Shown in pieces: positions 1-8,255 of a stretch of DNA of 32,831 nt (positions within the stretch are counted from its first letter, which is position 1; each line of letters starts with the position of its first letter). A model generated the notes under the pieces. It did not search any database, was not told the origin of the DNA, and saw nothing but the letters and a program-made list of their open reading frames with translations. Source of the DNA: JBKHBQ01 sp046542305 (lineage in GTDB: Bacteria > Bacteroidota > Bacteroidia > Bacteroidales > 4484-276); contig JBKHBQ010000006.1 of the NCBI GenBank assembly GCA_046542305.1, positions 1 to 32,831 on the forward strand, written 5' to 3'. Made by a program: the position numbers and the translations under genes.

Positions 1-7
1 AAAAACT

Positions 8-418
8 ATGGCTATCGAAACCCGCAATAAAAGAAGCGCTCAGTTCAGCATGGCCTCCATGTCGGACCTGGTGTTTCTGTTGCTGATTTTTTTCATGCTC
101 ACCTCCACACTGGTAGCGCCCAATGCCATTAAGTTGCTGTTGCCCCAGAGCAGCAGCAAAACGCTGGCCAGGCAAACCATTACGGTGTACATCAACGACC
201 AATTTGATTATTTTGTGAACGAAACACCGGTGAATGAAGAACAGTTGCAATCGAGCCTGAGCGAGAAACTGGCCGGACAGGTTGAGGGATCGGTGGTGCT
301 GCGTTCAGATCAGTCGGTGGCCGTGCAGTACGTGGTGAATGTGATAGATGCCGTAAACAGGATCAACGACAAATACGGCACCCGCCACAAGGTGATCCTG
401 GCCACGCGGCCCCGTTAG
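8..418 (+). CDS. exbD: ExbD/TolR-family biopolymer transport protein
   Basis: Inner-membrane proton-channel subunit that, with ExbB, energises TonB-dependent uptake across the outer membrane. The 136-residue protein has the standard layout: a short cytoplasmic N-terminus, one membrane helix at about residues 19-38, and a small periplasmic domain. The helix starts with the conserved aspartate of the family (D20, in MSDLVFLLLIFFML), which carries the proton pathway. Length is normal for ExbD. It lies 65 bases upstream of a tonB-like gene on the same strand, so the two probably form the end of an exbB-exbD-tonB operon whose first genes lie before this window. The start ATG is 8 bases from the window edge, so its upstream signals cannot be judged. 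Confidence 0.93.
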   Translation: MAIETRNKRSAQFSMASMSDLVFLLLIFFMLTSTLVAPNAIKLLLPQSSSKTLARQTITVYINDQFDYFVNETPVNEEQLQSSLSEKLAGQVEGSVVLRSDQSVAVQYVVNVIDAVNRINDKYGTRHKVILATRPR

Positions 419-483
419 GCAGCCGCCAACCAAAGAACAGAAGGCAATTTTGGCTGCGAACAATCGTTTTGATTATCAGTACT

Positions 484-1260
484 ATGAACGAAAGAAAATA
501 CAAATACAGCGGTGCCATCGGCACAATACTTTTTCACCTGATGGTGGTGGCATTGCTGCTGTTTCTTGCCCTGCGCACGCCGTTGCCCCTTCCGGGTGAG
601 GAAGGTGTGGAAGTGAGCCTGGGATACGATGAAACAGGATCCGGTCTTACGCAGCCCGAGAAAATTCAGCCCGTGCAGCGTATCGAGCCTCAGCCGCAAG
701 AACCCGAACCCAAAGAGATCATCACCCAGGAGGTGGAAGAAGCCCCGGCGCTTGAAGAAGAAAAGCCTGAAGAAACGCCTCCCGAAGAAGAAGTGGAGCA
801 GGAACCCGTGGAGCAGGAGGTGAAGGAGGAGCCCAAAGTAAATCCCAAAGCGCTGTATACCCCCAACAGGAAAGACCAGGAGGAATCGGGCACCCAGGGA
901 ACCGGTACCACCCAGGCCGATCAGGGAAAAGAACAGGGATCGAAGGACAGCAAAAAACCCGACGGAGTAGCCGGTATGGGCGACGGCATTGCATACGACC
1001 TGGAAGGACGCGGCTCGATCCACCTGCCAAAACCAGCCTACGAATCGTTGGAGCAGGGAAAAGTGGTGGTGAAGATTTGGGTAAACAAGCAGGGAAAAGT
1101 TACCCGCGTGCTGCCGGGAGTGAAAGGTACCACCATCACCGATCAGCGCCTGCGTAAGCTCGCCGAAGATGCAGCATTAAAAGCTGTCTTCACACCCGAC
1201 CCCAATGCCCCCGATGTGCAGGTGGGCACCATTACCTATAATTTTCTGCGCAGGAATTAA
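484..1260 (+). CDS. TonB-family energy transducer
   Basis: TonB-like protein that passes energy from ExbB/ExbD to outer-membrane receptors. Of 258 residues, the first 12 are cytoplasmic, a membrane helix spans about 13-32, a Glu/Pro/Lys-rich periplasm-spanning linker covers about 60-135, and a C-terminal TonB fold covers about 175-258. The fold contains the typical stretch GKVVVKIWVNKQGKV and ends in an aromatic beta-strand (YNFLRRN). The ATG at 484 is preferred over an in-frame TTG at 469 because the protein then begins with the charged MNERKYKYSG segment directly before the helix. It follows exbD on the same strand and is probably co-transcribed with it. Which receptors it serves cannot be told from the window. 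Confidence 0.9.
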   Translation: MNERKYKYSGAIGTILFHLMVVALLLFLALRTPLPLPGEEGVEVSLGYDETGSGLTQPEKIQPVQRIEPQPQEPEPKEIITQEVEEAPALEEEKPEETPPEEEVEQEPVEQEVKEEPKVNPKALYTPNRKDQEESGTQGTGTTQADQGKEQGSKDSKKPDGVAGMGDGIAYDLEGRGSIHLPKPAYESLEQGKVVVKIWVNKQGKVTRVLPGVKGTTITDQRLRKLAEDAALKAVFTPDPNAPDVQVGTITYNFLRRN

Positions 1261-1261
1261 T

Positions 1262-1387
1262 TTGCAGAATTTTATTTTTCCTGTGTTATTTTACATCAGT
1301 ATCCACGAACCTTACCTATATTCAGGCGAAATAATTTTTCTGCTGGGAGCCCGTCAGACCGGAAAATCACGCTTACATGCCTCGTAA
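1262..1387 (+). pseudogene. Relic of an AAA_14-type ATPase gene (Walker A fragment)
   Basis: Right after the tonB stop an open stretch of about 41 codons reads into EIIFLLGARQTGKSRL before a TAA at 1385-1387. GARQTGKS is a Walker A P-loop of the kind at the N-terminus of AAA_14/DUF4143 ATPases, which usually read IIFLLGARQVGKSTLL. Nothing that follows in any frame continues such a protein, and a full-length member has about 380-400 residues. The simplest reading is a gene remnant left after deletion. No start codon or separate promoter was identified. The alternative is a chance match, because the similar stretch is only about 16 residues long. Confidence 0.5.
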
Positions 1388-1430
1388 CAAAATCAACAAA
1401 ACGCTGATCAACCAATCATATACGGATTTA

Positions 1431-1853
1431 TCAAAGAGTATCCGTTTCCTCCCCGCTAATCTTTTCTTCCAGTAATGCAATTTCGACTGGATCGATATTT
1501 TCGAACCATTGGGTGAGTTTAACCCTGGCTTTTTCCTTCACTTCGGGGGTGATGTGATCGGAAACCTGTGAGAGGGCATAAAGAAGCACTGCAATATCAT
1601 CGGTAAAGCCGAAAGCGATAACCACATCAGGGATCAGATCGGTGGGAAGCACGAAGTACCCCAGGGCAGCCATAATGCCGGCTTTTGCGCGCATTGGCAC
1701 CGTGCGCGATTGCATGAGGAAATACAGCAGCAGTGCGGCATAAACCACCTGCAGGCCTGCTTTGCGCGAATAGCGCCGGATTTTAGCCCAGAATTTCGCT
1801 TCGGAAAAATACCTTTTCCCCTCAGCTAAAAATTTCGATGGAAAATGTTTCAT
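1431..1853 (-). CDS. DUF1232 (YkvA-like) membrane protein
   Basis: Small membrane protein of 140 residues. The core GYFVLPTDLIPDVVIAFGFTDD (about residues 66-87) matches the DUF1232 signature, in which a hydrophobic helix is followed by LP-DLIPD and a DD pair. A second hydrophobic segment lies at about 35-47, and the C-terminus is acidic. The biochemical role of the family is not known. The ATG at 1853 lies only 2 bases after the stop of the pyruvate kinase gene on the same strand, so it is very likely the last gene of an operon with pyruvate kinase and the IPExxxVDY-like gene. The link with glycolysis may be only positional. Confidence 0.85.
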   Translation of the reverse strand: MKHFPSKFLAEGKRYFSEAKFWAKIRRYSRKAGLQVVYAALLLYFLMQSRTVPMRAKAGIMAALGYFVLPTDLIPDVVIAFGFTDDIAVLLYALSQVSDHITPEVKEKARVKLTQWFENIDPVEIALLEEKISGEETDTL

Positions 1854-1855
1854 TT

Positions 1856-3280
1856 TTAATCAACGAAACTTAGCTTCAACATATTGGATTTGCCGGGTTC
1901 GTTGATAGGCATATTTGAGATGTGTACGATCAGGTCGCCTGTCTGTACCAGACCTTTTTCCTTAATGATGGCCATCAGGTCGGCAATGGTCTGGTCGGTG
2001 TTGATGTAGCGGTCGAAATACAGCGGCTTAACGCCCCAGAGCAGGTTGAGGCGGCGCAGAATATGATCGTTGTTGGCAAAGGCAAACACGATGGCTTTGG
2101 GCCGCTGCGAGACGATTTTGGCCGTGGAATAACCTGTGGATGCCACCGACACGATGGCTTTGGCCTGGGCCGTGCGCGCCATGTTGCATCCGCTGTAAAT
2201 GATTGCATCGGAGATAAAACGCGGATTGTGATCTATCAGAGGAATTTGCTGCTTATGGTAGATGTCTTCGAAATTTTCCACTTCGCTGATGATCTTCTGC
2301 ATGGTTTCCACCGATTCCACGGGGAATTTGCCTACGGAAGTTTCGCCGCTGAGCATCAGCGCGTCGGCGCCATCCATCACCGAATTGGCCACGTCGTTCA
2401 CTTCGGCGCGCGTAGGCCGCGAATTGTTAAGCATGCCTTCCATCATTTGTGTGGCAATGATCACCGGCTTGGCCTGCTGCAGGCATTTTTTCACGATTCT
2501 TTTCTGGATGAGCGGAACGGTTTGCAGGGGCACTTCCACGCCCAGGTCACCGCGTGCGATCATCACGCCATGGGCCACTTCCAGAATGGCATCGATATCG
2601 TTTACCGCTTCGGGTTTTTCGATCTTGGCAATCACCGGTGGAAGGTATTCCGCTTTGCTTTCCCTGATCAGGGAGATCAGTTCTTCGATATCCCTGGCCG
2701 AGCGCACAAACGACAAACCCACCCATTCGATTACGTGTTCGACGATGAATTTGATGTCGCGCTTGTCCTTTTCCGAAAGGGAGGGCAACGAAATGCGGGT
2801 GTCGGGCAGGTTCACTCCTTTCCTGGGAAACAGCACCCCGCCAATCAGCACACGGGCCTGTACATCGGTGTAACCGTCAGTACTTATCACCTGTAGCGTG
2901 AGTTTGCCGTCGTCCAGCAGGAGGGTTTCGCCGGCATGTACATCACGCGGAAAATCAGGATAACTGACGAAAATCTTACCGGCGGCCTCTCCGCGACGAT
3001 CTGCCGTAAATATCAGCTTATCACCATTTTTCAGCACCATCTGTCCGCCGGGAACATTGCCGATGCGGATTTTGGGGCCCTGCAGGTCGGCAAGGATGGG
3101 AATATGGGTTTCCAATTTGCTGTTCAGTTCGCGGATATCCCTGATGATGCGTTCGAAATCGCTGTAAGTGCCATGCGAAAAATTCAGCCTGAAAACGTCA
3201 ACTCCGGCAAAGATGAGCTTTTTCAAAACCGTCTTTGAAGACGATGCCGGGCCGATGGTGGCGATGATCTTTGTTTTCAT
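1856..3280 (-). CDS. pyk: Pyruvate kinase
   Basis: Catalyses phosphoenolpyruvate + ADP to pyruvate + ATP, the last step of glycolysis, in the cytoplasm. All core motifs are present: KIIATIGPAS at the N-terminus, RLNFSHG (R31, N33, S35, substrate and K+ binding), VIAKIEKPEAV with the catalytic lysine and metal-binding glutamate, ARGDLGVEVPL with the metal-binding aspartate, and VMDGADALMLSGETSVGKFPVE. At 474 residues it has normal bacterial length with a C-terminal allosteric domain. The ATG at 3280 is chosen because the protein then starts MKTKIIATIGP. The longer open frame to 3367 would run into the upstream gene. It sits 22 bases after the IPExxxVDY-like gene and 2 bases before the DUF1232 gene. 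The usual ATQMLES segment reads ATQMMEG here, a mild variant. Confidence 0.97.
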   Translation of the reverse strand: MKTKIIATIGPASSSKTVLKKLIFAGVDVFRLNFSHGTYSDFERIIRDIRELNSKLETHIPILADLQGPKIRIGNVPGGQMVLKNGDKLIFTADRRGEAAGKIFVSYPDFPRDVHAGETLLLDDGKLTLQVISTDGYTDVQARVLIGGVLFPRKGVNLPDTRISLPSLSEKDKRDIKFIVEHVIEWVGLSFVRSARDIEELISLIRESKAEYLPPVIAKIEKPEAVNDIDAILEVAHGVMIARGDLGVEVPLQTVPLIQKRIVKKCLQQAKPVIIATQMMEGMLNNSRPTRAEVNDVANSVMDGADALMLSGETSVGKFPVESVETMQKIISEVENFEDIYHKQQIPLIDHNPRFISDAIIYSGCNMARTAQAKAIVSVASTGYSTAKIVSQRPKAIVFAFANNDHILRRLNLLWGVKPLYFDRYINTDQTIADLMAIIKEKGLVQTGDLIVHISNMPINEPGKSNMLKLSFVD

Positions 3281-3302
3281 TTGTAATGTTTTTTCCTGTT
3301 TT

Positions 3303-3839
3303 TCAATCGTACAATTTCCTGACATTGGTTTTAAGCCCCTGCTTAGGCTGTACCTTTTGCTCCTCACTTTTCTTCTTCACCTCCAGCATATGATATTCCA
3401 GATCGGTAAGGATGGCCGTCACCAGTTGAAGTTTCTTTTTCGAACTGCCCTTGCCGTCGATGCTTTGGCAGGGATCAACAAAATTCACTGCCAGCACGTC
3501 GCCTGTTTGCTCCAGGTGATCGGCAAGATTTTGTTGCCACTGTTCATCTGCATGGCCTTCCATGATCAGGAAATAGCTTTTCATGAGGGTGAAATCGTTG
3601 GCCAGGTTGTGAATGAGGTAATAGGTAGTATTTTCGGCCTGGAAGAAATAAAGCGAATAGGAATCCGGAGGCGTTTTTGTTCCACCATACACCAACAAAT
3701 CTTCCCCGCGCTGGAGCTGCAGTTGCGGCATCCTGTTCAACTCGAAAGCCATCCGGTAATCTTCGAGGGTAGCCGAGATTTCAAGTATGATATAATCCTG
3801 GTGTTGTTGCGCTTGCGGAACAAACTTTTTCTTTTTCAT
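3303..3839 (-). CDS. IPExxxVDY-like protein of unknown function
   Basis: A 178-residue soluble protein without signal peptide or membrane segment. The region LEDYRMAFELNRMPQLQLQR followed by an aromatic stretch (YSLYFFQAENTTYYLIHNL) resembles the small Bacteroidota family named IPExxxVDY, which is commonly encoded next to pyruvate kinase, as here. The naming motif itself is not clearly preserved, so membership rests on the N-terminal half and on position. The C-terminal 50 residues are Lys/Glu/Gln-rich and look disordered. The ATG at 3839 gives MKKKKFVPQ; an in-frame ATG at 3875 would add 12 residues and is less likely. No function is known. Confidence 0.6.
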   Translation of the reverse strand: MKKKKFVPQAQQHQDYIILEISATLEDYRMAFELNRMPQLQLQRGEDLLVYGGTKTPPDSYSLYFFQAENTTYYLIHNLANDFTLMKSYFLIMEGHADEQWQQNLADHLEQTGDVLAVNFVDPCQSIDGKGSSKKKLQLVTAILTDLEYHMLEVKKKSEEQKVQPKQGLKTNVRKLYD

Positions 3840-4024
3840 GATGATGTAAAAGTACGAATCATTAACAAGATGCAATACTTTTTTAGGTCAAAACAAGTAT
3901 TCACCGCGGATGTTCGGCCACAGGCTGCATTTGCTGTTAAGAAGCGCGCAATTTTGCTATTCAGCAAAACTATTAGAAGGAAACCTCAGGGCGCATAAAC
4001 CTTTTCAGACAGCCACATTTGCAA

Positions 4025-5416
4025 TTAATAACCCAGTGTTTTAAGCATCGACTTAAAACTTTGCTCCTTGGCAAACAGCTTGGGATAATACTCTCCGTTT
4101 TCATCCAGGTCGATGATGATGTGTTTGGGGGCAGGAATGAGGCAATGCTGGATGCCGCCGTATCCGCCCACCGATTCCTGATAGGCGCCGGTATGGAAAA
4201 AGCCGATGTACAGCGGTTCGTCGTGCGAAAATTTGGGCAGGAAGACGGCGTTGGCATGGGCTTCGTCGTTGTAGTAGTCCTGGCTGTCGCAGGTGAGGCC
4301 GCCCAGAAATACCCGCTGGTATTCGGCATCCCACTTGTTGATCGGGAGCATGATAAACCGCTGGTTGATGGCCCACGAATCCGGAAGGGTGGTCATAAAC
4401 GAGCTGTCGATCATATTCCACAACTCGCGGTCGTTTTGCTGCTTTTGATCCAAAATCGAATATAAAACCGCCCCGCTTTCGCCCACGGTAAACGATCCGA
4501 ATTCCGTAAAAATGTTCGGTTCAGGCACTCCGTTCTGGTTGCAGGTATTTTTGATCTGTGCAACGATTTCTTCAGCCATATACTCGTAATCGTATTCAAA
4601 ACCCAGCGACCGCTTTATCGGAAAGCCTCCGCCAATGTTGAACGAGTCGAGTTCAGGACAGATTTTTTTGAGTTCGACGTACACGTTCAAACTCTTGTTG
4701 AGCTCGTTCCAGTAGTAGGCCGTATCCTTTATACCCGTGTTGATAAAGAAGTGCAGCATCTTCAGTGAGATATCAGGGTTGTCCTTGATGTGCTGCTTGT
4801 AAAAGGGCACAATGTCGTTGTAGCGGATTCCAAGCCTCGAAGTATAAAACGAGAACATGGGTTCCTCCTCGGAGGCAATGCGCATACCGATGTTGAATTT
4901 CCCCTTGACGTTGTTCACGTAGTACTCGAGTTCGTCCATGTTGTCGAGGATAGGCACGGTGTTTTTGAAACCCTCGTTGATGAGGCGGGTGATATTTTCG
5001 AGGTACTGGGGTCTTTTGAATCCGTTGGAGATGATAAATATTTCCTTATCGATCAGTCCGTTGCGGTACAGTTCTTCAATGATGTTTACATCGAAAGCCG
5101 AGGAGGTTTCCAGGTTGATCCGGTTTTTCAATGCTTCTTCGATCACAAACGAAAAATGCGAGCTTTTGGTGCAATAGCAGTAGTGGTAGTCGGCCTGGTA
5201 ATCTACTTTGGCCATGGCCACATTGAAATACCTGCGGGCTTTCTGTATCTGTTCGCTGATTTTGGGGAGGTAGGTAAGCTTGACCGGGGTACCGTATTGC
5301 TTGATGATATCCATCAGCGGAATATCATGGAAATAGAGTTCATTGTCGATCACCTCAAATTCTTCCTGCGGAAACTCAAAGGTTTGTTCGATCAGGTCGA
5401 TGTATTTCACCTTCAT
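4025..5416 (-). CDS. PLP-dependent decarboxylase, arginine decarboxylase type
   Basis: Fold-type III PLP enzyme (alanine racemase-like barrel plus beta-domain) of the ornithine/diaminopimelate/arginine decarboxylase group. The most likely reaction is arginine to agmatine for polyamine synthesis. The PLP-binding lysine is K84 in YCYCTKSSH. A glycine-rich phosphate loop is at about 262-265 (NIGGGFPI), and the active-site cysteine is C376 in GGLTCDSQD. The C-terminal GFFHTGAYQESVGGYGGIQHC is typical of this subgroup. At 463 residues it is shorter than E. coli SpeA (about 658) but fits the compact Bacteroidota form. It stands alone with about 189 bases upstream containing a -7 box at 5491-5498. 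Substrate choice between arginine, ornithine and carboxynorspermidine cannot be settled by eye. Confidence 0.85.
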   Translation of the reverse strand: MKVKYIDLIEQTFEFPQEEFEVIDNELYFHDIPLMDIIKQYGTPVKLTYLPKISEQIQKARRYFNVAMAKVDYQADYHYCYCTKSSHFSFVIEEALKNRINLETSSAFDVNIIEELYRNGLIDKEIFIISNGFKRPQYLENITRLINEGFKNTVPILDNMDELEYYVNNVKGKFNIGMRIASEEEPMFSFYTSRLGIRYNDIVPFYKQHIKDNPDISLKMLHFFINTGIKDTAYYWNELNKSLNVYVELKKICPELDSFNIGGGFPIKRSLGFEYDYEYMAEEIVAQIKNTCNQNGVPEPNIFTEFGSFTVGESGAVLYSILDQKQQNDRELWNMIDSSFMTTLPDSWAINQRFIMLPINKWDAEYQRVFLGGLTCDSQDYYNDEAHANAVFLPKFSHDEPLYIGFFHTGAYQESVGGYGGIQHCLIPAPKHIIIDLDENGEYYPKLFAKEQSFKSMLKTLGY

Positions 5417-5490
5417 GTTAATTTAAAAATTAGGTTGGTTAATAATTTGTCTTTCTGACAAAGTAACAAAGTTTCTTTACAAAAAAAATG

Positions 5491-5498
5491 CAAAAGTA
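5491..5498 (-). promoter_or_regulatory. Candidate Bacteroidota -7 box for the arginine decarboxylase gene
   Basis: On the minus strand these bases read TACTTTTG, a match to TAnnTTTG, in an AT-rich stretch 75 bases before the ATG at 5416. No good -33 TTTG lies at the expected distance, so the site is only a candidate. Confidence 0.4.
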
Positions 5499-5605
5499 AA
5501 TTAAATGGATTATCACAGGTTTTCAGGATTCGAAATATTTAAATCAGACGAACAAAATCCGCCGAAATTGCTTACCGGAAAAGATAACAAACGCTCAGGC
5601 CGGTT

Positions 5606-6214
5606 TTAATTCTTCCACTGGAAGGTGGAGATCAGGTGGTCGATGTCGTCGAGGATAAAATCGATGACCGGGCCGAGGGAGTCGTTGTTGGGCTTGAGGT
5701 TGAAATAAAGCGCGCCCCTGATGAAATGATGAGTGCTGTCGGTGAGGTAGAACTGAAACGGCGATGCAGCTTCTTTCCCTTCGATGCCATAGCCAAGCCC
5801 ATACAGATTCTGCTGTGGGCGGTTGATGGGGATCTCGCGAATGCCCACGGCTTTTGGTGCATGTTTATATGCCATTTCGTGGGCGTCACGTTGAAGGTTG
5901 TACAGCACCGCATCATCAAGATCCTTGTAGCTTACATGTACTTTGGCTTTAAAACCGGGATAGGCAATATTGAACCAGTTCGGGTTTTGCATGGTGATCC
6001 GGTCGGAGCTGATCCTGGCATGTTTCGAATACTCGAACGTGAATGGTAAGGTGCTGTCGAGCGACCTGTAAGTTTGTTCGGGAAGATCAAGCCGGAGGTA
6101 TCCGCGTGGTTTGGGTACATAGTCGGCATCGTTACAGGCTGAGGCAGAAACGATCGCTGTGATCAGTACAGCATACCACACAATCGCTTTGGTATGGGAT
6201 AAGGAAGTGAGCAT
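5606..6214 (-). CDS. gldD: Gliding motility lipoprotein GldD
   Basis: Outer-envelope lipoprotein required for gliding and type IX secretion in Flavobacterium johnsoniae. The 202-residue protein starts with a signal peptide ending in a lipobox-like VSASA|C (C27). Directly after it comes YVPKPRGYLRLDLPE, the recognisable GldD start, then SWFNI-type and KVHVSYKDL segments and a C-terminal FHLISTFQWKN-like end (DDIDHLISTFQWKN). Its ATG is 4 bases after the stop of gldE, so the two are co-transcribed. The T9SS-sorted proteins in the window show that the host uses this export route. Gliding itself is not proven, because gldD homologues also occur in non-gliding species with T9SS. Confidence 0.92.
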   Translation of the reverse strand: MLTSLSHTKAIVWYAVLITAIVSASACNDADYVPKPRGYLRLDLPEQTYRSLDSTLPFTFEYSKHARISSDRITMQNPNWFNIAYPGFKAKVHVSYKDLDDAVLYNLQRDAHEMAYKHAPKAVGIREIPINRPQQNLYGLGYGIEGKEAASPFQFYLTDSTHHFIRGALYFNLKPNNDSLGPVIDFILDDIDHLISTFQWKN

Positions 6215-6218
6215 AAAA

Positions 6219-7571
6219 CTATTTATTCAGAATTTTTACATGGATCTGTTCGATCCGGCGGTTGTCCACCTTTCTGATTTTAAACTCAAAATTCTGAAAT
6301 TTAGTGCTCTCATTAACTTTTGGTATTTTTCCTTCAAGCTCCAGGATAAGCCCTGCCAGGGTTTCGGAGTCGCCTTTCACATTTTCGAATACCCGGTCGT
6401 CGATTTCCAGGATCTTGCACAGGTCGTTCAGCAGGGTTTTTCCTTCGAAAAGGTAATTCGAATCGTCGAGTTTTTTATAACTGATCTCATCTTCCTCGGT
6501 ATCGAATTCGTCGCTGATATCACCCACAATTTCTTCGATAATATCTTCGAGGGTAACAATGCCGGAAGTGCCGCCGTATTCATCCACCACAACTGCCATG
6601 TGGATTTTCTTCTGCTGAAATTCCTGTAGCAGGTCGCTGATCTTTTTGTTTTCGGGCACGAAGAAAGCAGGCCTGAGCAACTTCGCCCATTCGAAATCCG
6701 CACCTTTGTCGAGATGCGGCAAAAGGTCCTTCACATAAAGAATGCCTATGATTCTATCGAAATGATCCTGATATGCCGGGATGCGCGAATATCCGGCATC
6801 GAGAATAATTTCGAGCAATTGCATGTAATTGGTTGCCACATCCACCGCCGTAACGTCCACCCTCGACTTCATGATCTCCTTGGTGTCGATGTCACCGAAT
6901 TTTACGATGCCTTTCAGGATTTTCCGTTCTTCTTCAGGGGCGCCGTTTTCAGAGGTCAGTTCGAAGGCCTCCGACAGTTCGCTCATCGAAAGCTGCGCAC
7001 TTACCCTGCCCATGCGCTTGTCGATAAAGGTGGTGCTTCTGACCAGCAGGCTGCTCAGCGGATAAAATACCGAAATAAGCGTCTTCAGCGGACGCGCCAT
7101 CATTTCGGCAAACTTCAGCGGCTTATAAGATGAATAGATCTTGGGAATGATCTCACCCAGGATAAGCAGCAGCGAAGCAACCACCACCACCTGGATAAGG
7201 AACGACAGCAGCGGATATAACGCCAGGTTGATCAGCTTGCTGATGATAAAACTCGACAGGATCACGATGGCCACGTTCACAAAGTTATTGGCAATGAGAA
7301 TGGTGGCCAGCAGGCGCTTGGGCCGGTCGAGCAGATTGATAATAAGTTGACTGCTTTTGGATTTGGTGGCTCTTAGCACATTGAGCTGATTGGGGCCAAG
7401 TGAAAAGAACGCAATTTCGGAGCCGGAGATCAGGGCCGAACAGGCGATGAGTACCAGCATGGCAACGAGGCCAATGATTACGGGAATGTCAGGTTGCAGA
7501 AAGAATCTCTCTGCAACCATAAGTATCTCCGCATACGAGTCGATATCTGTGTCTTCCAAAATGAATATCAA
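6219..7571 (-). CDS. gldE: GldE, CNNM/CorC-type membrane protein with CBS domains
   Basis: Membrane protein of the CNNM/HlyC-CorC class, called GldE when encoded beside gldD. The 450 residues show a DUF21 membrane domain with about three to four helices (about 33-60, 85-115, 118-145), a paired CBS domain (about 215-330, containing KEIMKSRVDVTAVD and VVVDEYGGTSGIVTLEDIIEEIVG), and a C-terminal CorC_HlyC domain (about 350-445). In Flavobacterium, extra GldE can partly replace GldD, and related proteins move divalent cations. The stop is 4 bases before gldD. A methionine at residue 18 is an alternative start. A -7 box lies at 7599-7606. Confidence 0.92.
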   Translation of the reverse strand: MIFILEDTDIDSYAEILMVAERFFLQPDIPVIIGLVAMLVLIACSALISGSEIAFFSLGPNQLNVLRATKSKSSQLIINLLDRPKRLLATILIANNFVNVAIVILSSFIISKLINLALYPLLSFLIQVVVVASLLLILGEIIPKIYSSYKPLKFAEMMARPLKTLISVFYPLSSLLVRSTTFIDKRMGRVSAQLSMSELSEAFELTSENGAPEEERKILKGIVKFGDIDTKEIMKSRVDVTAVDVATNYMQLLEIILDAGYSRIPAYQDHFDRIIGILYVKDLLPHLDKGADFEWAKLLRPAFFVPENKKISDLLQEFQQKKIHMAVVVDEYGGTSGIVTLEDIIEEIVGDISDEFDTEEDEISYKKLDDSNYLFEGKTLLNDLCKILEIDDRVFENVKGDSETLAGLILELEGKIPKVNESTKFQNFEFKIRKVDNRRIEQIHVKILNK

Positions 7572-7598
7572 TTAGTTCTACTAAAAATTTTCGGGTTG

Positions 7599-7606
7599 CA
7601 AAATTA
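7599..7606 (-). promoter_or_regulatory. Candidate -7 box upstream of gldE
   Basis: The minus strand reads TAATTTTG, a full match to TAnnTTTG, 28 bases before the gldE ATG and inside the 97-base gap after ssb. This would let gldE-gldD be transcribed independently of ssb. No clear -33 box was found. Confidence 0.4.
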
Positions 7607-7668
7607 CACTTTTTTTACATACCCACATAAAACTTCCTGTACAAAATTTTATTGTAAAACCCTCATTT

Positions 7669-8100
7669 TTAGAAAGGCAGATCGTCTGTGGGTTCACCTC
7701 CCTGCGCTGCCTCCGGATATTGGGTAGTATCGGCGGGAGGCGGTGTTTCGCGGGGTTGCTCGCCCGAGGATTCCTTCCGGCCAAGCATGGTCATGTTGTC
7801 GCCGAAAATCTCGGTGATGTATTTCTTCACCCCGTCCACTTCATACGAACGGGTTTTAATTTTTCCCTCGATATACACCTGATTTCCCTTGCTGAGGTAT
7901 TTCTCGGCTATTTCGGCCAGTCCGCGCCACAGCACAATGTTGTGCCATTCGGTTTGTTCAACGCGGTTGCCTTCGCGGTTTTTGTATGATTCGGTGGTTG
8001 CCATCGGAAAAGAAGCTTTTTTCACCCCGTTTTCAAAGGTGATCACTTCCGGGTCTTTTCCCAGGTTGCCAATAAGGATTACTTTGTTTACCCCTGCCAT
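7669..8100 (-). CDS. ssb: Single-stranded DNA-binding protein
   Basis: Cytoplasmic SSB that coats single-stranded DNA during replication and repair. The 143-residue protein has an OB-fold (about 1-105) beginning MAGVNKVILIGNLGKDPEV, with the typical TEWHNIVLWRGLAEIAEKYLSKGNQVYIEGKIKTRSY core. A disordered Pro/Glu-rich tail ends in the acidic tip DDLPF that recruits partner proteins. The ATG at 8100 is used because the family starts at MAGVNK; an upstream in-frame ATG at 8136 would add 12 poor residues and overlap the -7 box. ssb next to gldE and gldD is a common Bacteroidota order. The mutY gene often found there is absent; a divergent histidine kinase gene sits in its place. Confidence 0.96.
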   Translation of the reverse strand: MAGVNKVILIGNLGKDPEVITFENGVKKASFPMATTESYKNREGNRVEQTEWHNIVLWRGLAEIAEKYLSKGNQVYIEGKIKTRSYEVDGVKKYITEIFGDNMTMLGRKESSGEQPRETPPPADTTQYPEAAQGGEPTDDLPF

Positions 8101-8133
8101 ATGTTTTGTTTTTTTATTTGAATATTTGAGACA

Positions 8134-8141
8134 CAAATTTA
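8134..8141 (-). promoter_or_regulatory. Candidate -7 box for ssb
   Basis: The minus strand reads TAAATTTG, 33 bases upstream of the chosen ssb ATG, which gives a short leader. This supports the ATG at 8100 over the one at 8136. The -33 element is not evident. Confidence 0.42.
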
Positions 8142-8185
8142 CACATTCTCCATCAATAATCCGGTGGATTAAAGACTTGATTTAG

Positions 8186-8193
8186 TAAATTTG
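8186..8193 (+). promoter_or_regulatory. Candidate -7 box for the TPR histidine kinase gene
   Basis: TAAATTTG, a match to TAnnTTTG, lies 62 bases before the ATG at 8256 and 44 bases from the divergent ssb box. Both promoters share a 155-base intergenic region. Confidence 0.4.
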
Positions 8194-8255
8194 TTGATAA
8201 GTAAAAAGGATGGATTGATCAAATCCGGCTTGCTGTTTCTACCAAAAAGCTCGCT

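Noticed and set aside
1422..1445. ACGGAT...ATCCGT inverted repeat as a terminator between tonB and the DUF1232 gene
   Set aside because: The stem is only 6 bases with a 12-base loop, overlaps the end of the DUF1232 gene, and has no T run on either side.
1922..2896. A 324-codon open frame opposite pyruvate kinase
   Set aside because: It is a shadow of the strongly conserved pyk frame; its composition (many His, Phe, Gly) is an artefact of reading the complement.
3952..3969. TTTTGCT...AGCAAAA inverted repeat as a terminator for the arginine decarboxylase gene
   Set aside because: The order is opposite to that of a terminator stem (T-rich arm first, A-rich arm second) and no T run follows; it may be a chance palindrome.
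7581..8185. Short open frames on either strand around ssb
   Set aside because: They are shadows of ssb or run through promoter sequence, without family motifs.
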